Below the pieces are notes generated by a model. It saw only the letters and a list, made by a program, of their open reading frames with translations. It searched no databases and was not told where the DNA came from. Below are positions 31,784-33,703 of a stretch of 33,703 nucleotides of DNA, one piece after another. A program made the translations under genes and the position numbers. Source of the DNA: Chara braunii (taxonomy: Eukaryota > Streptophyta > Charophyceae > Charales > Characeae); NCBI GenBank assembly GCA_003427395.1, contig BFEA01000055.1, positions 839,588 through 873,290 on the forward strand, given 5' to 3'. Every line of letters starts with the position of its first letter. The stretch's first letter is position 1.

Positions 31784-32051
31784 TGGCGGTGGGGAGCTGC
31801 AGAAATTGGGTCCAGGATCCCCTATACAGAACCTCCTATATGAAAATATACATGTATTAAAATCTGAGAACAAATTTGAACCAAGTACTGATCATACTGA
31901 TGAGACCCCTTCAAAGAGGTTAATGAAGAGAGAGGAGCCTACACAGCCCAGGGCCACTCCCCTTCTACTAAAACCACACCAGTATCCCCTGTTCCAGGAA
32001 CCACTTCGCCCTGCTGCTGGGCGCCAGACTTCAACTTGCTCGCCTAGTTCC
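31784..32051 (-). repeat. 3'-UTR-like segment at the LINE 5' end
   Basis: This block resembles 21129-21334 in the same orientation. Its left end has ggtg.ggagct, then a gggtccag..tccc.tatacag core. Its right end has ggaacc.cttc.ccct...gccaga and finishes tagttcc directly at the MITE junction. Divergence and indels are considerable, and it is about 60 bp longer than the 3' UTR counterpart. Confidence 0.6.
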
Positions 32052-32052
32052 A

Positions 32053-32493
32053 GTGGGCGAGCACGTTTTTGGCACCGCCATCTTTGGCGATTTTTTATTT
32101 TTTTTTGGCTGTGACAAATGCCATGAACATTTTTATATGTGTATCTTACATAATAGAGAATCTAGAAATAAAGTTTGAAAAAATAATAACTTTTTTTATT
32201 CCCCGAAATAAAGCAGAAACAAAAAGTGAAAAGAGAAAAAAAACAAATTAGTGAGTGGGCAAGCAAGTTTTGACACCACCATCTTTGCCGATTTTTCATT
32301 TTTGTTTGGCTGAACAGAATAGCTTCAAAATTTAGTCGGAGATACCTTACATCACAAAGAGCACGCAAAAAACAATTCAGAAAAAAATATATATATTTAG
32401 GTGCCCAAATAGTTTTTGGCGGGGTCCGAACCCCTTCAGGTTCGGGCCCCGTACGGGGACCCGAACGCCCGAACGTTCGACCTGGCAACCCTG
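32053..32493 (-). mobile_element. hAT-like MITE copy 4, second part
   Basis: On the minus strand this is the first 60 percent of the MITE family. It starts CAGGGTTGCCAGG at 32493 with the GAACG-rich end, has the caaagatgg module at 32290-32278 and again at 32089-32076, and ends gtgctcgcccac at 32053. Joined in order with 20753-21027 it gives one element of about 716 bp lacking roughly 12-13 bp at the breakpoint. Confidence 0.85.
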
Positions 32494-32803
32494 TATAATT
32501 TTGGTGCACCCATTAATAATTTGATATTATAGGCAAACAAAAGAAGAATGGAAAAAGGGAACCAGCTTAGCCTAGGGCTAGGTGGCACTGCAGCACTCTT
32601 TTCTTTTCTCCCTGTAGATTGTGGGGAGCGAAAACCAGAAATGAAAAATGTGCTGAACATGGTAGCTAGGCCCCTGTCAGAATGTTCTGCGCCTCTCTAG
32701 GGCCGAAGGTCCAGATCAGCCACTTGGGCGTCTGCAGGTCAAAAAGGTTTCGGTGCCAAAGATCCCTCCTTCAACTGGGGTAGGAGAAATATTATTGGCC
32801 CGA
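32494..32803. other. Spacer between MITE and LTR, no gene seen
   Basis: About 310 bp of mixed sequence with a pyrimidine tract near 32598-32613. I see no motif of note apart from its position directly before the LTR start. Confidence 0.4.
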
Positions 32804-33113
32804 TGTAGCGGACCTCGGGTTGGCCTGTGAGACCATCCCCTTGGCCTGTTCTCACAGGCCTGTGTTATATTCGGGGTAGGCCAGTCCAGGCCGGTNCCTC
32901 TGTCGGTACCAGCCAGTCCAGTCCAGTCCCGTCAGTCCGCTGGGGTATACCCCANCCATTGTCTGTTTTCATTCTCATTCCTCACTTGCACATTTTGGAG
33001 TACGTGCGTTGGAGTCTTGCGTGGGGAGCTGCGTTGTGCCATCTTGCTCCCCCTTCTTCCTCCATCTCCATCTCTGTCACTAGCGGAGCACCACACCTGG
33101 TGGGTCCGCTACA
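32804..33113 (+). repeat. 5' LTR of a plus-strand LTR retrotransposon
   Basis: The segment starts TGTAGCGGACC and ends GGTCCGCTACA, perfect 11-bp inverted ends with the canonical TG...CA. It is followed after one base by a PBS. At 310 bp it is a compact LTR. TTATATT at 32865-32871 is a candidate TATA element. An exact 11-bp inverted repeat occurs at 32822-32860, and two undetermined bases (32897, 32955) lie inside. The second LTR would lie beyond the window, so a solo LTR is not excluded, but the PBS argues for an element body. Confidence 0.75.
32822..32860. promoter_or_regulatory. Perfect 11-bp inverted repeat in the LTR
   Basis: GGCCTGTGAGA (32822-32832) pairs exactly with TCTCACAGGCC (32850-32860) around a 17-nt loop that contains another ggcctgt. 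It lies just before a TATA-like word, so a regulatory role is possible but unproven. Confidence 0.6.
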
Positions 33114-33114
33114 T

Positions 33115-33126
33115 TGGTATCGGAGC
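33115..33126 (+). other. Primer-binding site (initiator tRNA-Met type)
   Basis: TGGTATCGGAGC differs at one position from TGGTATCAGAGC, the common plant retrotransposon PBS, and begins two bases after the LTR ends. The tRNA primer would start minus-strand DNA synthesis here. Confidence 0.7.
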
Positions 33127-33703
33127 GGGAACGGTCCCCGCCCCCACCCACCACACTGCACAGTAGGGAAATACGGCAAAACCAGACAGTCGGGTTTTCG
33201 GCTGTTTTTGGAGCGTTTTCGGGCAAAAATGCGGGAAAAACATCGAAAAAAGGTGTTGCAGCAGGAGAACTCCACGTGGCGAAAAAGGAAGCCGCATCAC
33301 GACGTGTGCGCGCAAAAGCCAAGGCCGCCGCACGCGCGCGCGCTGCCCCGCTGCCCTGCCCCACCCCGCTCCCGGATTTATATTATCAAAATTTCGAATG
33401 CAACTGCTGCTGCTGGGGTTTGAACCCATGCACTTGCTGAGCCATGCGCGTGCGTAAGCAGCCTCATAACACATTCGCCACAGTATGTCCATAGCTCTAT
33501 AGCATGGCACACTCGTGTTAAAGAGGTGCCGTGCTGGCTATTTACCCCCCCGCCCGGCAGCGAGCAGTGCGCAGCAGCGAAGTTGCTCTTTACCCCCCCC
33601 CCCCCCCGTGGCTGCTGCTGCATGTGCACGTGGCCATCTACACGGCCACGTGGCTGAAGACCCCCCTGCTTAGGGGGCTGCTCTACAGTGGAGAGGGCCT
33701 GCT
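33127..33703 (+). mobile_element. Leader/internal start of the LTR retrotransposon, cut by window end
   Basis: No Gag motif is seen. A plus-strand frame at 33114-33440 is Lys/Arg/Ala-rich (KTSKKG, RRVRAKAKAAARARAA) and ends before 33441, so the element may be non-coding (TRIM or LARD type), or gag may begin beyond the window. Other features are a C run of about 16 near 33591-33606, CACGTGGCC/GGCCACGTG at 33628-33653 and CCCCC/GGGGG at 33662-33677. Confidence 0.45.
33408..33482 (-). ncRNA. Degenerate tRNA-like (pol III box) sequence
   Basis: On the minus strand a perfect B-box word (GGTTCAAACCC) with a T-arm-like 7-nt loop (TTCAAAC) follows an A-box-like word (TGGCGAATGTG) after about 54 nt. 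This is the spacing of class II (Leu/Ser) tRNAs. The anticodon arm does not fold properly, so it is not a working tRNA. It could be a tRNA-derived SINE head or chance similarity. Confidence 0.22.

Larger units (their letters stand above)
21028..32052 (-). mobile_element. ~11-kb LINE insertion, minus strand, inside MITE copy 4
   Basis: The insert is bounded on both sides by the two halves of one MITE. In element orientation it consists of a 5' region (32052-29546) with tandem units, ORF1 (29541-26240), ORF2 with AP endonuclease, RT and zf-RVT (26198-21594), a 3' UTR with a stem-loop and an A27 tail (21054-21028). This is the layout of an APE-type, L1-like plant LINE, which copies itself by target-primed reverse transcription. 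At 11 kb it is longer than typical plant LINEs. No target duplication is visible; instead about 12-13 bp of the MITE are missing at the junction. Stops in both ORFs show that this copy is inactive. Confidence 0.82.

Noticed and set aside
32827-33423. 198-codon plus-strand frame
   Set aside because: It crosses the LTR, PBS and two undetermined bases, and its content has no recognisable motif.

Overview
This is a repeat-dominated stretch of eukaryotic nuclear DNA. I see no intact host gene, no rRNA and no convincing tRNA. Ambiguous bases near 865-877 and at 32897/32955 suggest a draft assembly. Several features point to the green plant lineage: a LINE whose ORF1 carries a DUF4283-like domain plus a CCHC knuckle, a LINE ORF2 ending in a zf-RVT-type motif, Ty3/gypsy-type pol fragments, and primer-binding sites close to the plant initiator-tRNA-Met type. 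A large, repeat-rich streptophyte-alga genome is my best guess, but the species cannot be fixed from the sequence.

Layout, left to right. 1-250 is a tandem duplication. 1110-1478 is a run of small foldbacks. 1682-4285 is a decayed minus-strand Ty3/gypsy pol (RT, RNase H, integrase, read right to left) next to an LTR-like repeat (R1). 4966-5311 is a small hAT-like MITE with an exact 8-bp target duplication. 5320-9703 is AT-rich DNA with simple repeats. 9704-11369 holds two roughly 775-bp hAT-like MITEs separated and flanked by (ATT)n tracts. 11927-12525 is an array of quasi-palindromic units with a shared loop. 13660-14009 is a second copy of the R repeat (R2), followed by a decayed minus-strand gag with a CCHC knuckle and a PBS-like site (14100-15509). 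15510-19890 has nothing I can identify with confidence.

19963-32493 is the clearest story. A forward MITE (19963-20738) and an inverted MITE (beginning at 20753) lie tail to tail around a 14-bp AT spacer. The inverted MITE is split into 20753-21027 and 32053-32493 by about 11 kb of inserted DNA. That insert is a minus-strand LINE: 3' A-tail (T27 at 21028-21054), a 3' stem-loop, ORF2 (AP endonuclease, RT, zf-RVT; 26198 down to 21594), ORF1 (29541 down to 26240), and a 2.5-kb GC-rich 5' region built of tandem units whose outermost part resembles the element's own 3' UTR. ORF2 stays in a single frame over 4.6 kb but has six internal stops and a damaged RT active site, so this copy is dead.

The right edge holds a plus-strand LTR (32804-33113) with perfect 11-bp inverted ends and a PBS, and the start of an LTR-retrotransposon that leaves the window.

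The window therefore records successive insertions: AT-rich or (ATT)n targets, then MITEs, then a LINE into a MITE, with older gypsy remnants on the left. The most unexplained signals are the foldback array at 11927-12525, the contiguous foldbacks at 1249-1360, and the 3'-UTR-like sequence at the LINE 5' end.
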